From NCBI GenBank assembly GCA_030760725.1, contig JASWHV010000012.1, forward strand, positions 20,350,368 to 20,414,367: a stretch of 64,000 bases of DNA. The letters run 5' to 3'. Position 1 is the stretch's first letter. Every line of letters starts with the position of its first letter. The position numbers and the translations under genes were made by a program. Of the stretch, positions 1-11,235 are shown piece after piece. The notes beneath the pieces are model-generated. The model saw only the letters and a program-made list of their open reading frames with translations, did not search any database and was not told the origin of the DNA. Source of the stretch: Neostapfia colusana (lineage: Eukaryota > Streptophyta > Magnoliopsida > Poales > Poaceae).

Positions 1-1975
1 AAAATATGATCTTAAATTATTTAGGACCAGAACCTAATCTGTTTAGGTAGTGTGTATTACTAATTTAATAATAAAATGCACAATTATGCATAAGAATATA
101 AATCTGAAAATATAGAAACTAGTAAATGATAAATGGAGTTTCTAAAATATAAAGAATTCAGTTTAGGGTTGATAGAAATTATGAAGGCACATATGGAGAA
201 GAAAAATACTTTTCATACATACTTGGTAGTTTAATATATAAGGAATTTATTTAAAACTGAAACACACATATATACATATATATATATATATATATAGTAT
301 GTGAGTATAAATATGAACACCAAAGTAGGAATCCTACACATGTAAATGAAAGTGTATGCAAGCCCCAAATCAACACACATAGAGTATCCACAACACCTAA
401 AATGGTAAAGAAACTTTCATAAATGTGAATGTGTGGTTTGTATGAAGTAGAAGTGTGAACTATGTCTTATGATTGTTGTTTTTCTTTTGCTATGTGTGAT
501 GGTATGAAGTAGAACCTGTTCAAGAGCAAGCTATCAGTTTCCAAGATCAGGACTACCCATTTCAAGAGCAGCAAGAAGGAGGCAAGTGTCCTTGATCACT
601 TTGATCCTATGCTAGGATGTGTAGCTAGAATTAATTGCATTGTCAATTTAAATATGAAACCCATGCTAGGAAGTTTCCCTAGAATTGCATTACCTTGTTT
701 CCTTGTAGCTTGGGTTGGGATTCATCTTATCATGTCATTTATTATTATGCATATTGCTTAGCCATGCTTAGAATGGGATAATTGGGATATGAGATCATCA
801 GTTTATATTACCATACTCTTGAATGAGAAATTGTGAGTTATGTAGAGGTAGGGATCAAGGCAAGTTGAATGTTTTGGTTGTGTGCTGGGTGCACGAGACT
901 TGGGTTTGTGTTTAGTACTTGCCTGGATCCTAAGGACCGGTTCATGGAGCATGTAACCCGGCTTTACAGTGCCAACCACATGCTGAGATGGGGCAGCTTA
1001 GCCAAATAATTAGGTGTATCCCCGGCGTAGTATGGGTGTGTTGGATGGTGCGGGGAATAGGAGTCAGCTGGACTGCCATATGAACCGCAAGGCTCAAGAG
1101 GGGGCCACTGCAGCGGGGTTGGAGCCTCTTGTATGCTGTTAGGGGTGAAACCTCAGTGGGCCCACGCTCGTCGGGAATCCCTTTGTAAAGGCTTCGTAGT
1201 GATCTCTTGGCCGCACACCTGGGAAGTGTGAATGTGGATCGTAGCCACTGGCATAATGGAGGTTCTTTTAGTCCACCCGGCAACGGGGGATGAAATCACT
1301 ACTTGTGGGTACAGTGGTACAAACTCTGCAGAGTCAAAACTGTCTTGACAGCCGTGCTCACGGTTAAGAGCGGCCTGGACTTATTCATGATTAGAGAATT
1401 GATGGTTTTGGAAGTTAAGCGGGGAGCTTAACATTGGAAATGATGTTATGGTTATTTGGTTATGATGATGGGATGGGAGATTTGGACCATTTCACCTGTG
1501 TAGTAATGTAGGTGCTTAATAAGCTAAGGTGATAGGTATTAATTGCGTAGTGCTTTAACCATGAGTTCAACCTCTCCTTGTTCTAGCCATGCATGATATA
1601 ATTTTCCCACACTTGCTGAGTACCATTGGTACTCAACCTTGCATATTTGTTGGTTTATATTGCTGCTCAGGTCAAGATAATGAGATGGTGTATAATGACC
1701 AAGATTTTGGACCCGAGGAAGGTTTCTAGGTTCATGAAGACCCCCGGGCAACACCTGTGATGGAGCCCTAAAGAATAATATTCCGCTGCTAGTTTATTTA
1801 CTTGTGATGAAGCATTAGTGTTCATCGAGACATTTGTGATGTAAGACTTATTTATATTCGACACCTGGCTTGTAATAAATGATGCTTCACTATTTGTCAT
1901 CACATGTATGAGAAAATGATCCTGGCATACATGTGATATTCACTTGGTTGTTCTTCGGAAAAACCGGGTGTGACA
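1..1975 (+). repeat. 5' LTR of the Tekay-type element (3' portion only)
   Basis: This stretch repeats 9269-11235 almost base for base. By eye the differences are an (AT)n run at about 276-296, 8 bp longer here, and one A/G change beside it. It ends in TGTGACA at 1969-1975, directly before the PBS. No coding potential is supported. The open frames on the minus strand (for example 942-1283) recur identically in the other LTR and match no known family. Confidence 0.93.
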
Positions 1976-1979
1976 GAGG

Positions 1980-1992
1980 TGGTATCAGAGCC
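1980..1992 (+). other. Primer binding site (tRNA-iMet type)
   Basis: TGGTATCAGAGCC lies 4 bp after the LTR end. It matches the 3' end of plant initiator methionine tRNA, the usual minus-strand primer for these elements. Confidence 0.9.
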
Positions 1993-2192
1993 AAGGTTGC
2001 CCGTAGGAACGTGGACCTAGGTAGAAATGGACGTAGTTAAGGGCCCTATTTTTCTTAAAAACTATTTTCCAAGGTGTGGGTGGAAAAGTGTTATTTAAGG
2101 GTCATTTTCTTCATCTTACCCCAACTTCCATTCAAAAATAGGATTTTTGTTTGAAATTTTATCTAACCTAATTTTAAATTCTTTTGTTTTAG

Positions 2193-2972
2193 ATGGTTCG
2201 CATGATTCGCACCGCTCGTAAATCCACGGGAGGGAGAGTTCCCGTAGTTGCTCTTGCTGAAAGAGAGGAGAGTCGTCCAGTGACGTACCTTTCCTACGGA
2301 TTGGCAGTGGGAGATTTGTTGCGCCGTCTTCGACGTATGCTCGAAGCCGCCGGCAATACGGGCAAGCTCATTATCCACTATAACTCCACCAGGACCATCC
2401 GAGAGAAGAGGGAAGAATGGAGTTCGGAGATGAGGATTATACACGAGAATCAGCTACTTAAGATTCACCACTCTCCAGCTTGTCGAGCAACGCAAGTTGA
2501 CGCGGAGAGAGATGTCACCTGGGAGGCCATCACCTGCCAGAGTCACATCTATCGTCGTCACTTGGACAAAACTGAGTACATGTATGTCCTCCAACGTGAG
2601 AGTGGTACCACGGAGTACAAGTACCCACCGGTGCAGCAAGGGACTTCCCATGAGCACATGGACTTGTGCTTGGAGGATGCTGCTATGCTCAGCACTCGAC
2701 TGCAGGAGTGTCAACAAGAGCTTCAGGATGTCCGAGATACTCTGAAGGAGACGGAGGCATTGCTGCGAGCTTGCTTAAAGGCGAGAGAAAGAGGAGATGG
2801 GAATGAACTGTGTGTCACCGTGAGTGATCCATGGACCCCTGACTCCCCGGATCGCCGAGCAATCAGGCGTCGTCGCACTTCTCCACCAGCAGCCTCCCCA
2901 CCCAAAGCAGAGTCAGAAGGTAGCCGAAATGAGGAGGAAGATCCCGAGGAGCCAGCTCAAGAGGATGAGTAG
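2193..2972 (+). CDS. Extra ORF upstream of gag (ORF0-like), unknown function
   Basis: An intact 259-codon frame lies between PBS and gag on the sense strand. I recognise no enzymatic or nucleic-acid-binding motif. Residues about 150-200 are rich in L, E, Q and R with heptad-like spacing and may form a coiled coil. A short basic run (RRAIRRRRTS) follows near residue 225, and the C-terminus is acidic (Glu/Asp/Pro). Some rice gypsy elements (RIRE3/RIRE8 type) are reported to carry an additional ORF before gag, so this may be its counterpart; similarity was not tested. The ATG directly follows a pyrimidine-rich stretch ending in AG, so it could be the first codon after a splice acceptor. Codon usage and lack of stops suggest it is maintained. 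Confidence 0.7.
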   Translation: MVRMIRTARKSTGGRVPVVALAEREESRPVTYLSYGLAVGDLLRRLRRMLEAAGNTGKLIIHYNSTRTIREKREEWSSEMRIIHENQLLKIHHSPACRATQVDAERDVTWEAITCQSHIYRRHLDKTEYMYVLQRESGTTEYKYPPVQQGTSHEHMDLCLEDAAMLSTRLQECQQELQDVRDTLKETEALLRACLKARERGDGNELCVTVSDPWTPDSPDRRAIRRRRTSPPAASPPKAESEGSRNEEEDPEEPAQEDE

Positions 2973-3272
2973 TGTAGAGTCTTTCCCCTAGCTAGCAAGA
3001 GGTCGAGTAGTCGAGTCGTTACGTAGTTAATGGTGTGATAATGCTTGGTGTGTGACGTGAGTTGTGGAAGCCATGAGCAAGTGTCCACAGCCTCGTATTC
3101 AGATTGTTTTGCTTTGGTGTGTGAACCTACAGGAAATAATAGTGCATTTATTGGGTGTGAGATATAAAACCCTCGTAAGATTTAACAAAACTTCAACACT
3201 TCAAAGTACAAACAAGTGAAAGTAGTAAGATGATACTAAATGCGTTCAAATCTACATTTGTGATTCTGCCAG

Positions 3273-6200
3273 ATGGCCGGAAGAGGAAGAGGACGTGCTG
3301 CCAACCCCGCCAACAACAATGATGAGGCATGCAACTCTCATCTTTCTGGAGGCCAGAACCGGGGTGGTCGCCGTGAAGAAGTTGATCCTCTCCACCAAAT
3401 GCTGGAGAACCAAAATCAGCTCATCCAGAACTTGACTCAAGTAGTGGCCAACTTGCATCAAGTTCCACCTCCACAAGCTGCACCACGCCAACCAAGGTTG
3501 AGTGAGTTTCTAGGAACTCAACCTCCAAAGTTTGCAAGTGCTGCTGAACCTCTGGAGGCAGATGATTGGCTGAAGACCGTTGAAAGTAAGATGAGAATCA
3601 TACAATGCCAAGGGTATGAGAGGGTGTTGTTTGCCTCTCATCAATTGCAGGGACCTGCTGCTGATTGGTGGACCGCCTACGTGGCCGCCCATCATGACCC
3701 TGAGAGCATCACTTGGGAAGAGTTCAAGCGTAGCTTCCGCAACCATTACATCCCAAGAGGTGAACTCAAAAACAAGAGGAAAGAGTTTTTGGGACTGCAG
3801 CAGGGAAACATGACGGTGAGGGAATACCTCACTAAATTCACTCAACTATCCCGTTATGCTCCACGAGACATAGAGACAGATGAGCAGAAACAAGATTGTT
3901 TCGTGGAAGGACTTACCGCAGAGATGCAGTGTGCAATGTCCTCCAATGAGTATGAAAGCTTTCAAAAGATGGTGGACAGAGCGTTTGTGGTGGAAAGGAA
4001 GCTGAAGGCCCTGGAAAATGAAAATAAAAGGAAGGCTGGGTGGTCACATCAAGCCTCAGGGAGCAACACCCGCCCACGTATGATGCAGCAACCTACGGGG
4101 CAGACGAGCCGTGCTGCAGTACCCTATTCAGCACCAAGAGGGTACAACCCAAACTACAGGCCTCCCGCAGCACCAGCACAGCCGCAACGTCAGTTTATGC
4201 AGCAGCCTCGCCCTGCATATCCACCTCGACCAGCAGTGCAAGGACCCCCAAACCAACCCCAAGACAACAAGGGCCAAGCATCTAAGATTGGGGTGCAATG
4301 TTTCAGCTGTGGTGAAGTGGGGCACTACGCCCATAAGTGTCCAAAGAAGAAGCCCACGCAGCCACAGCAGCAGAACGTAATGAGAGGACGGGTGAACCAC
4401 GTCACTATGGAGGAAGCACAAGAGGCACCCGACGTGGTAGTTGGTAAGTTTCCTGCCAATTTACACCTTGCAACTCTGCTGTTTGATTCTGGTGCTACCC
4501 ATTCGTTCATTGCTCAAGGGTTTGTTAAGAAGCATGACCTAGCAACCACACAAATGAACCATATGCTAGCGGTAAACTCTCCCGGGGGAGAAATAAGGAC
4601 AAGACAAGTGTGTCCCAAAGTGAATCTAGACATTAATGGGGTAGTATTTACCGCTAACCTCATAGTGATCGATTCACAAGGGATAGATATTATTTTGGGT
4701 ATGGATTGGTTGACCAAACATAAAGGAATCATCCATTGTTCGACCAGGACGGTGGAACTAACTCACCCTAGTGGCACAAGAGTAAAGTTCATAACGATAC
4801 ACGAGCCTAGGAGGGACATTAAATTAAATCAAGTGGAGGTGAAAGTTGAGGAAATCAGGACTATCAGGGAATATCCAGATGTTTTTCCGGAGGAGTTGCC
4901 AGGAATGCCTCCCGACCGTGACGTGGAATTCGCAATCGAGCTAGTACCGGGAACAGCCCCGATATACAAAAGACCTTATCGAATGGACTCCAAGCAGCTA
5001 GAAGAGCTCAAGGATCATTTGAGGGAATTGACGGAAAAGGGGTATGTTCGCCCTAGTTCCTCACCATGGGGAGCTCCGGTAATATTTGTGCCTAAGAAAG
5101 ATGGAACTCAAAGGTTATGCGTGGATTACCGTGCCTTGAATGAGGTGACCATCAAGAACAAGTATCCATTACCCCGCATTGAAGACTTGTTTGATCAGTT
5201 GAGGGGAGCTTGCGTGTTCTCGAAAATTGATCTCAGGTCGGGATACCACCAACTCAAGATAAGGCAATCTGATATTCCCAAGACAGCTTTCGTATCTCGG
5301 TACGGACTGTATGAATACACTGTCATGCCTTTCGGGCTAACCAATGCCCCGGCATATTTCATGTACCTCATGAACAAGGTATTCATGGAATATCTGGACC
5401 AATTTGTGGTGGTTTTCATAGATGATATTCTCGTCTTCTCCAAAGATGAAGAAGAACATGAGAAACATCTAAGGTTGGTGTTACAGAGGCTGAGAGAACA
5501 CCAACTATATGCCAAGTTGAGCAAGTGTGAGTTTTGGCTAAAGAGAGTTCCCTTTTTAGGACATATAATCTCGGAGGGAGGAATCTCCGTAGATCCCGCC
5601 AAAATCGAAGATATCCAGAAATGGAAAACCCCTGAAAATGTCGGGGAAGTTCGAAGCTTTTTGGGATTGGCTGGATACTATCGACGGTTTATTGAGGGAT
5701 TCTCCAAGATCTCGAGACCTCTCACCAAACTGTTGGAAAAGGGAATCACATTCACCTGGACGCCACAGTGCGATACGAGCTTTCAGGAGCTAAAGAAGAG
5801 ATTGACAACAGCCCCAGTGTTGGTTATGCCAGATATGCAGAAGAATTTCACGGTGTACTGCGATGCCTCTGGAAACGGGTTGGGATGTGTTCTCATGCAA
5901 GAGGGACATGTCGTGGCATATGCATCCCGGCAGCTTCGGAAGCACGAGAAGAACTATCCTACACATGACCTAGAACTAGCTGCAGTGGTACACGCGTTGA
6001 AAATTTGGCGGCACTATTTGATGGGGAAGAGGACAGAGATATATACGGATCATAAGAGTTTGAAGTACATATTCACACAGCCAGATCTCAACCTTAGACA
6101 AAGGAGATGGTTAGAGCTAATCAATGACTTTGATGTAGGCATCAACTATCATCCCGGGAAAGCAAACGTCGTGGCCGATGCCTTGAGTCGGAAAGCGCAG

Positions 6201-7742
6201 GTCAATAAGTTGAGCTTGAAGGATATGCCTGCAGAATTGAAGGACGAGGTTATAAGGCTCAATCTATGTCTAGTAAACAGTGGTGAAGCCATCGCCATGG
6301 AAGTGGACTCCACACTTGAGCGAGACATACGCGAGGGACAAAAGAATGATGAGAAGATACAAGAGATCAGACAGCTCATCAAGGAAAATAAAGCTCCTGG
6401 TTTTAGAGAGGATGAACAAGGAACGGTGTGGCACGGGAAAAGGATCTGTGTGCCAGAAGTAAAGGAGATTCGTAAATTAATTTTGAAGGAGGCTCACGAT
6501 TCCGACTATTCCATTCATCCTGGGAGTACGAAGATGTATCAGGACCTCAAAAGCAGGTATTGGTGGTATGGCATGAAGCGAGATGTCGCGGAACATGTTG
6601 CCCTATGTGACACATGTCAGTTGGTGAAAGCAGAACATCAACGACCCGCGGGATTGCTGCAACCACTCAAAGTGCCTGAATGGAAATGGGAAGAAATCAG
6701 CATGGATTTTGTCGTGGGATTGCCTAGGATCCAATCCGGGTATGATTCAATATGGGTCATTATTGATCGGCTAACCAAGGTAGCTCATTTCATCCCTGTG
6801 AAAGAAAGCTACAGCGGATCCAAATTGGCAGAATTGTACATGTCAAGGATCGTGTGTTACCATGGAGTGCCAAAGAAGATAGTGTCGGACCGAGGGACAC
6901 AGTTCACCTCGAGGTTTTGGCAAAAGTTGCATGAAACCATGGGAACCCATCTGAACTTCAGTTCTGCCTATCATCCCCAAACTGACGGGCAGACGGAGAG
7001 AACCAATCAGATTCTTGAAGACATGTTGAGGGCATGTGCACTCAAAAACAATAGGAGTTGGGACAAGAACTTACCGTATGCGGAGTTTTCCTATAACAAC
7101 AGTTATCAAGCTAGTATGAAGATGTCACCGTTTGAAGCTTTGTATGGAAGGAAATGCAGAACTCCCCTATTTTGGAACCAAACAGGAGAAAGTAAAGTGT
7201 TTGGTCCCGAAGTGCTACAAGAAGCCGAGGCAAAGGTGAGGGAGATTCGCAACAACTTGAGGATAGCACAGACACGCCAGAAGAGTTATGCTGATGTACG
7301 AAGAAGAGAGCTCGTTTTCAACGTGGGAGACTATGTTTATCTCAAGGTGTCCCCTATCAGAGGACTTCGTCGGTTCAAGGTGAAAGGGAAGTTGTCACCT
7401 CGATACATCGGACCCTTTCAAGTTTTGGAAAGAAAAGGCGAAGTGGCGTACCAACTAGAGTTGCCGGTTCATCTGTCGGACGTGCACGATGTGTTCCATG
7501 TGTCGCAACTCAAGAAATGTCTGAGGACGCCTGAGGAGGTGTTACCCATGAATGAAGTGGATGTAGCTGAGGATTTGTCTTATGCCGAGCAACCATACAA
7601 GATTTTGGAGACAATGGAACGTATCACCAGAAATAAGAGAATCAGAATGTGCAAGGTACAGTGGAAGCATCACTCAGAGGAGGAAGCCACCTGGGAACGG
7701 GAAGATGAGCTTAAGGCACAATTTCCGGAATTATTTTCTTAG
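3273..7742 (+). CDS. gag-pol: Gag-Pol polyprotein of the Tekay-type chromovirus (intact)
   Basis: A single uninterrupted 1489-codon frame. Approximate order by residue: retrotransposon Gag domain 95-230 (W-rich, DWW); CCHC zinc knuckle near 343-356 (CFSCGEVGHYAHKC); aspartic protease with DSGATHSF, Asp near 405; reverse transcriptase with FIDD, aspartates near 717-718; RNase H about 860-975 (YCDASGNGLG, YTDHKSL); integrase HHCC zinc region about 1070-1120, then the D,D,E core (MDFVVGLP, SDRGTQFTS, TDGQTERTN); and a chromodomain-like tail about 1442-1489 (VQWKHHSEEEATWE). All catalytic motifs are present and there is no stop or frameshift, so the element may be autonomous. The next ATG upstream belongs to a different frame. 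As with ORF0, the start codon directly follows a YAG. Translation of the whole polyprotein without a frameshift is usual for this group. Confidence 0.97.
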   Translation: MAGRGRGRAANPANNNDEACNSHLSGGQNRGGRREEVDPLHQMLENQNQLIQNLTQVVANLHQVPPPQAAPRQPRLSEFLGTQPPKFASAAEPLEADDWLKTVESKMRIIQCQGYERVLFASHQLQGPAADWWTAYVAAHHDPESITWEEFKRSFRNHYIPRGELKNKRKEFLGLQQGNMTVREYLTKFTQLSRYAPRDIETDEQKQDCFVEGLTAEMQCAMSSNEYESFQKMVDRAFVVERKLKALENENKRKAGWSHQASGSNTRPRMMQQPTGQTSRAAVPYSAPRGYNPNYRPPAAPAQPQRQFMQQPRPAYPPRPAVQGPPNQPQDNKGQASKIGVQCFSCGEVGHYAHKCPKKKPTQPQQQNVMRGRVNHVTMEEAQEAPDVVVGKFPANLHLATLLFDSGATHSFIAQGFVKKHDLATTQMNHMLAVNSPGGEIRTRQVCPKVNLDINGVVFTANLIVIDSQGIDIILGMDWLTKHKGIIHCSTRTVELTHPSGTRVKFITIHEPRRDIKLNQVEVKVEEIRTIREYPDVFPEELPGMPPDRDVEFAIELVPGTAPIYKRPYRMDSKQLEELKDHLRELTEKGYVRPSSSPWGAPVIFVPKKDGTQRLCVDYRALNEVTIKNKYPLPRIEDLFDQLRGACVFSKIDLRSGYHQLKIRQSDIPKTAFVSRYGLYEYTVMPFGLTNAPAYFMYLMNKVFMEYLDQFVVVFIDDILVFSKDEEEHEKHLRLVLQRLREHQLYAKLSKCEFWLKRVPFLGHIISEGGISVDPAKIEDIQKWKTPENVGEVRSFLGLAGYYRRFIEGFSKISRPLTKLLEKGITFTWTPQCDTSFQELKKRLTTAPVLVMPDMQKNFTVYCDASGNGLGCVLMQEGHVVAYASRQLRKHEKNYPTHDLELAAVVHALKIWRHYLMGKRTEIYTDHKSLKYIFTQPDLNLRQRRWLELINDFDVGINYHPGKANVVADALSRKAQVNKLSLKDMPAELKDEVIRLNLCLVNSGEAIAMEVDSTLERDIREGQKNDEKIQEIRQLIKENKAPGFREDEQGTVWHGKRICVPEVKEIRKLILKEAHDSDYSIHPGSTKMYQDLKSRYWWYGMKRDVAEHVALCDTCQLVKAEHQRPAGLLQPLKVPEWKWEEISMDFVVGLPRIQSGYDSIWVIIDRLTKVAHFIPVKESYSGSKLAELYMSRIVCYHGVPKKIVSDRGTQFTSRFWQKLHETMGTHLNFSSAYHPQTDGQTERTNQILEDMLRACALKNNRSWDKNLPYAEFSYNNSYQASMKMSPFEALYGRKCRTPLFWNQTGESKVFGPEVLQEAEAKVREIRNNLRIAQTRQKSYADVRRRELVFNVGDYVYLKVSPIRGLRRFKVKGKLSPRYIGPFQVLERKGEVAYQLELPVHLSDVHDVFHVSQLKKCLRTPEEVLPMNEVDVAEDLSYAEQPYKILETMERITRNKRIRMCKVQWKHHSEEEATWEREDELKAQFPELFS

Positions 7743-7773
7743 AAACACCAATCTCGAGGACGAGATTTCTTTT

Positions 7774-7787
7774 AAGGGGGGTAGAGC
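7774..7787 (+). other. Polypurine tract of the Tekay-type element
   Basis: AAGGGGGGTAGAGC immediately precedes the 3' LTR that begins TGTAACACCCC at 7788. It follows the gag-pol stop by about 30 bp. Confidence 0.88.
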
Positions 7788-10700
7788 TGTAACACCCCAA
7801 ATTTTTAGTCAAGATTCAAATTTTGGATTTAGAACCATAAACCAGTTCAGAGGGGGATTTAAAAATTTTTGGACGTGTTGCATGTTTTGCAAAAATTCAA
7901 ATTCAAACTGGAATTCAAATTAGACTCAAAACAGAAAAGAAATGGAAAAAGAAAAAGGAAAACCGGGAAAAACTGGCCAGTGGGCCGAAACCTCAGCCGG
8001 CCCAGCTAACCCCCGCGCAGCCCGCCCCCGCGCGCGCCGCGCTGCCCCTCGCTGACATGTGGGACCCGCCTGTCATCCCTAACCCCGCGACCCCGGACTT
8101 CTCCCCGCGCGCGCGCGATCGCAACCGATCGGGAAACCGCGTCCTGCAGCCGAATTCTGGAACCTGAGGACTCTAACTCGATCACAACAGAACCACCGCC
8201 CTCCCCCGGCTATAAAAGCAACCGATCCGATCAGTTTTTCGCACGCGATCGCCGATTTTCACTCCGGTGAGCACCGAGACTTCGCCGGTGAATTCTGGCC
8301 GATCTAAGCTCGGAAACTCTGATCTAACTCGTTGGTCTTGATCCACCGCCTCCGGGGAACTTTGCAGGTGCAGAAAACCCGAAGATATACGGTGCAAATC
8401 CAGCTCCGACGAGCTTCGCCGTGGTTTTGCCTCGGACCTCGCCGCAGAGCACTTTTCAGGACCCCCGAGCTCGAGAAAACCCCCGAGGTGAGATCCCTGA
8501 CCTCCCCTCTACCGATCTATGCCATGAGATCACAGTTTTAGGCAGAATTCTCGAGGATCCGAAACTTTCCGGCGAGATCGCCGCTTCCCGCCGCCGTGCG
8601 CCGCCGGCAGCGCCGCCCGCGCTCGATCAGAGCGACGTGGCCGCTTGTGCGCCGTTTATTTTAAATCGCACGGTAGACTTTAAAACCCCGCGTACCGGTT
8701 CGATGTTATAATCTCAGCCGTCGGTTTAAAATCAGACGGTCCACGTCAGCCCCGCGTTATAAAGACTGGAATTCTTACGTGCTACCCCCTGGGGTTCTCT
8801 GGAATTGAGAGCTAGCCCCGGAAACTTCAGATCTAGCCCCTGGAACTCCAGAAAATCATGTAAATTCATTTAAAAATCAGTTTTAGCCCCTGGACTTAAT
8901 AGAAATTAGGAAAAACACCTCTGACAAGTGTAGCTAGACCCCTGGAAATTATGAAAATAATATTATAGACCCTGTAATGAGGTGAATTCATTATTTTAGC
9001 TCTGTTTAGTATTTAATCTAGAAAATTGAATATGTAATTAGTGTTTAAATATTAACAAGGGGGACAAACATAATTGTCAAAATTATTAAAAACTTTCTCA
9101 GTACTTAGAAAACTTTGGAGTAAGATAAAAATATATTTTTGGGCTGAAATAAATCTGTTTCATCTATTATTCACATTTAATAGTATAGGGACACATTTTT
9201 AAGTAAAGAATAGTTAAAGAAAAATAGGGAAAATAATTATGAAATAGTATACATCAGAAGCCAAGGTCAAAATATGATCTTAAATTATTTAGGACCAGAA
9301 CCTAATCTGTTTAGGTAGTGTGTATTACTAATTTAATAATAAAATGCACAATTATGCATAAGAATATAAATCTGAAAATATAGAAACTAGTAAATGATAA
9401 ATGGAGTTTCTAAAATATAAAGAATTCAGTTTAGGGTTGATAGAAATTATGAAGGCACATATGGAGAAGAAAAATACTTTTCATACATACTTGGTAGTTT
9501 AATATATAAGGAATTTATTTAAAACTGAAACACACATATATACGTATATATATATAGTATGTGAGTATAAATATGAACACCAAAGTAGGAATCCTACACA
9601 TGTAAATGAAAGTGTATGCAAGCCCCAAATCAACACACATAGAGTATCCACAACACCTAAAATGGTAAAGAAACTTTCATAAATGTGAATGTGTGGTTTG
9701 TATGAAGTAGAAGTGTGAACTATGTCTTATGATTGTTGTTTTTCTTTTGCTATGTGTGATGGTATGAAGTAGAACCTGTTCAAGAGCAAGCTATCAGTTT
9801 CCAAGATCAGGACTACCCATTTCAAGAGCAGCAAGAAGGAGGCAAGTGTCCTTGATCACTTTGATCCTATGCTAGGATGTGTAGCTAGAATTAATTGCAT
9901 TGTCAATTTAAATATGAAACCCATGCTAGGAAGTTTCCCTAGAATTGCATTACCTTGTTTCCTTGTAGCTTGGGTTGGGATTCATCTTATCATGTCATTT
10001 ATTATTATGCATATTGCTTAGCCATGCTTAGAATGGGATAATTGGGATATGAGATCATCAGTTTATATTACCATACTCTTGAATGAGAAATTGTGAGTTA
10101 TGTAGAGGTAGGGATCAAGGCAAGTTGAATGTTTTGGTTGTGTGCTGGGTGCACGAGACTTGGGTTTGTGTTTAGTACTTGCCTGGATCCTAAGGACCGG
10201 TTCATGGAGCATGTAACCCGGCTTTACAGTGCCAACCACATGCTGAGATGGGGCAGCTTAGCCAAATAATTAGGTGTATCCCCGGCGTAGTATGGGTGTG
10301 TTGGATGGTGCGGGGAATAGGAGTCAGCTGGACTGCCATATGAACCGCAAGGCTCAAGAGGGGGCCACTGCAGCGGGGTTGGAGCCTCTTGTATGCTGTT
10401 AGGGGTGAAACCTCAGTGGGCCCACGCTCGTCGGGAATCCCTTTGTAAAGGCTTCGTAGTGATCTCTTGGCCGCACACCTGGGAAGTGTGAATGTGGATC
10501 GTAGCCACTGGCATAATGGAGGTTCTTTTAGTCCACCCGGCAACGGGGGATGAAATCACTACTTGTGGGTACAGTGGTACAAACTCTGCAGAGTCAAAAC
10601 TGTCTTGACAGCCGTGCTCACGGTTAAGAGCGGCCTGGACTTATTCATGATTAGAGAATTGATGGTTTTGGAAGTTAAGCGGGGAGCTTAACATTGGAAA

Positions 10701-11235
10701 TGATGTTATGGTTATTTGGTTATGATGATGGGATGGGAGATTTGGACCATTTCACCTGTGTAGTAATGTAGGTGCTTAATAAGCTAAGGTGATAGGTATT
10801 AATTGCGTAGTGCTTTAACCATGAGTTCAACCTCTCCTTGTTCTAGCCATGCATGATATAATTTTCCCACACTTGCTGAGTACCATTGGTACTCAACCTT
10901 GCATATTTGTTGGTTTATATTGCTGCTCAGGTCAAGATAATGAGATGGTGTATAATGACCAAGATTTTGGACCCGAGGAAGGTTTCTAGGTTCATGAAGA
11001 CCCCCGGGCAACACCTGTGATGGAGCCCTAAAGAATAATATTCCGCTGCTAGTTTATTTACTTGTGATGAAGCATTAGTGTTCATCGAGACATTTGTGAT
11101 GTAAGACTTATTTATATTCGACACCTGGCTTGTAATAAATGATGCTTCACTATTTGTCATCACATGTATGAGAAAATGATCCTGGCATACATGTGATATT
11201 CACTTGGTTGTTCTTCGGAAAAACCGGGTGTGACA
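7788..11235 (+). repeat. 3' LTR of the Tekay-type element (3448 bp, complete)
   Basis: It runs from TGTAACACC to GGTGTGACA with canonical TG..CA ends. The U3 part (to about 8230) is short and GC-rich and carries a TATA box. Most of the LTR is transcribed R/U5, first GC-rich (8240-8760), then AT-rich. It contains no credible protein gene. Confidence 0.93.
8211..8217 (+). promoter_or_regulatory. TATA box of the 3' LTR promoter
   Basis: TATAAAA follows a GC-rich U3 about 425 bp into the LTR. The spacing fits a Pol II LTR promoter with transcription starting about 30 bp downstream. The equivalent site in the 5' LTR lies left of the window. Confidence 0.65.

Larger units (their letters stand above)
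1..11235 (+). mobile_element. Tekay-type Ty3/gypsy chromovirus, near-complete (5' LTR cut by window start)
   Basis: Plus-strand LTR retrotransposon with parts in order: partial 5' LTR (1-1975), initiator-Met-type PBS, extra ORF (2193-2972), gag-pol (3273-7742), polypurine tract, and full 3' LTR (7788-11235). The pol order PR-RT-RNaseH-IN and a C-terminal chromodomain-like segment place it among the chromoviruses. The ~3.4-kb LTRs and extra ORF fit the Tekay/RIRE-type group; that subgroup call is from family knowledge. The compared LTR stretch (1-1975 versus 9269-11235) is nearly identical, so the insertion is young. The right flank begins GGCGG at 11236. The matching left target duplication lies outside the window. 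Confidence 0.92.

Noticed and set aside
942..1283. Minus-strand 113-codon frame, repeated identically at 10202-10543
   Set aside because: It lies in both LTRs of the young Tekay element, so its repetition reflects LTR identity. No domain is recognisable.
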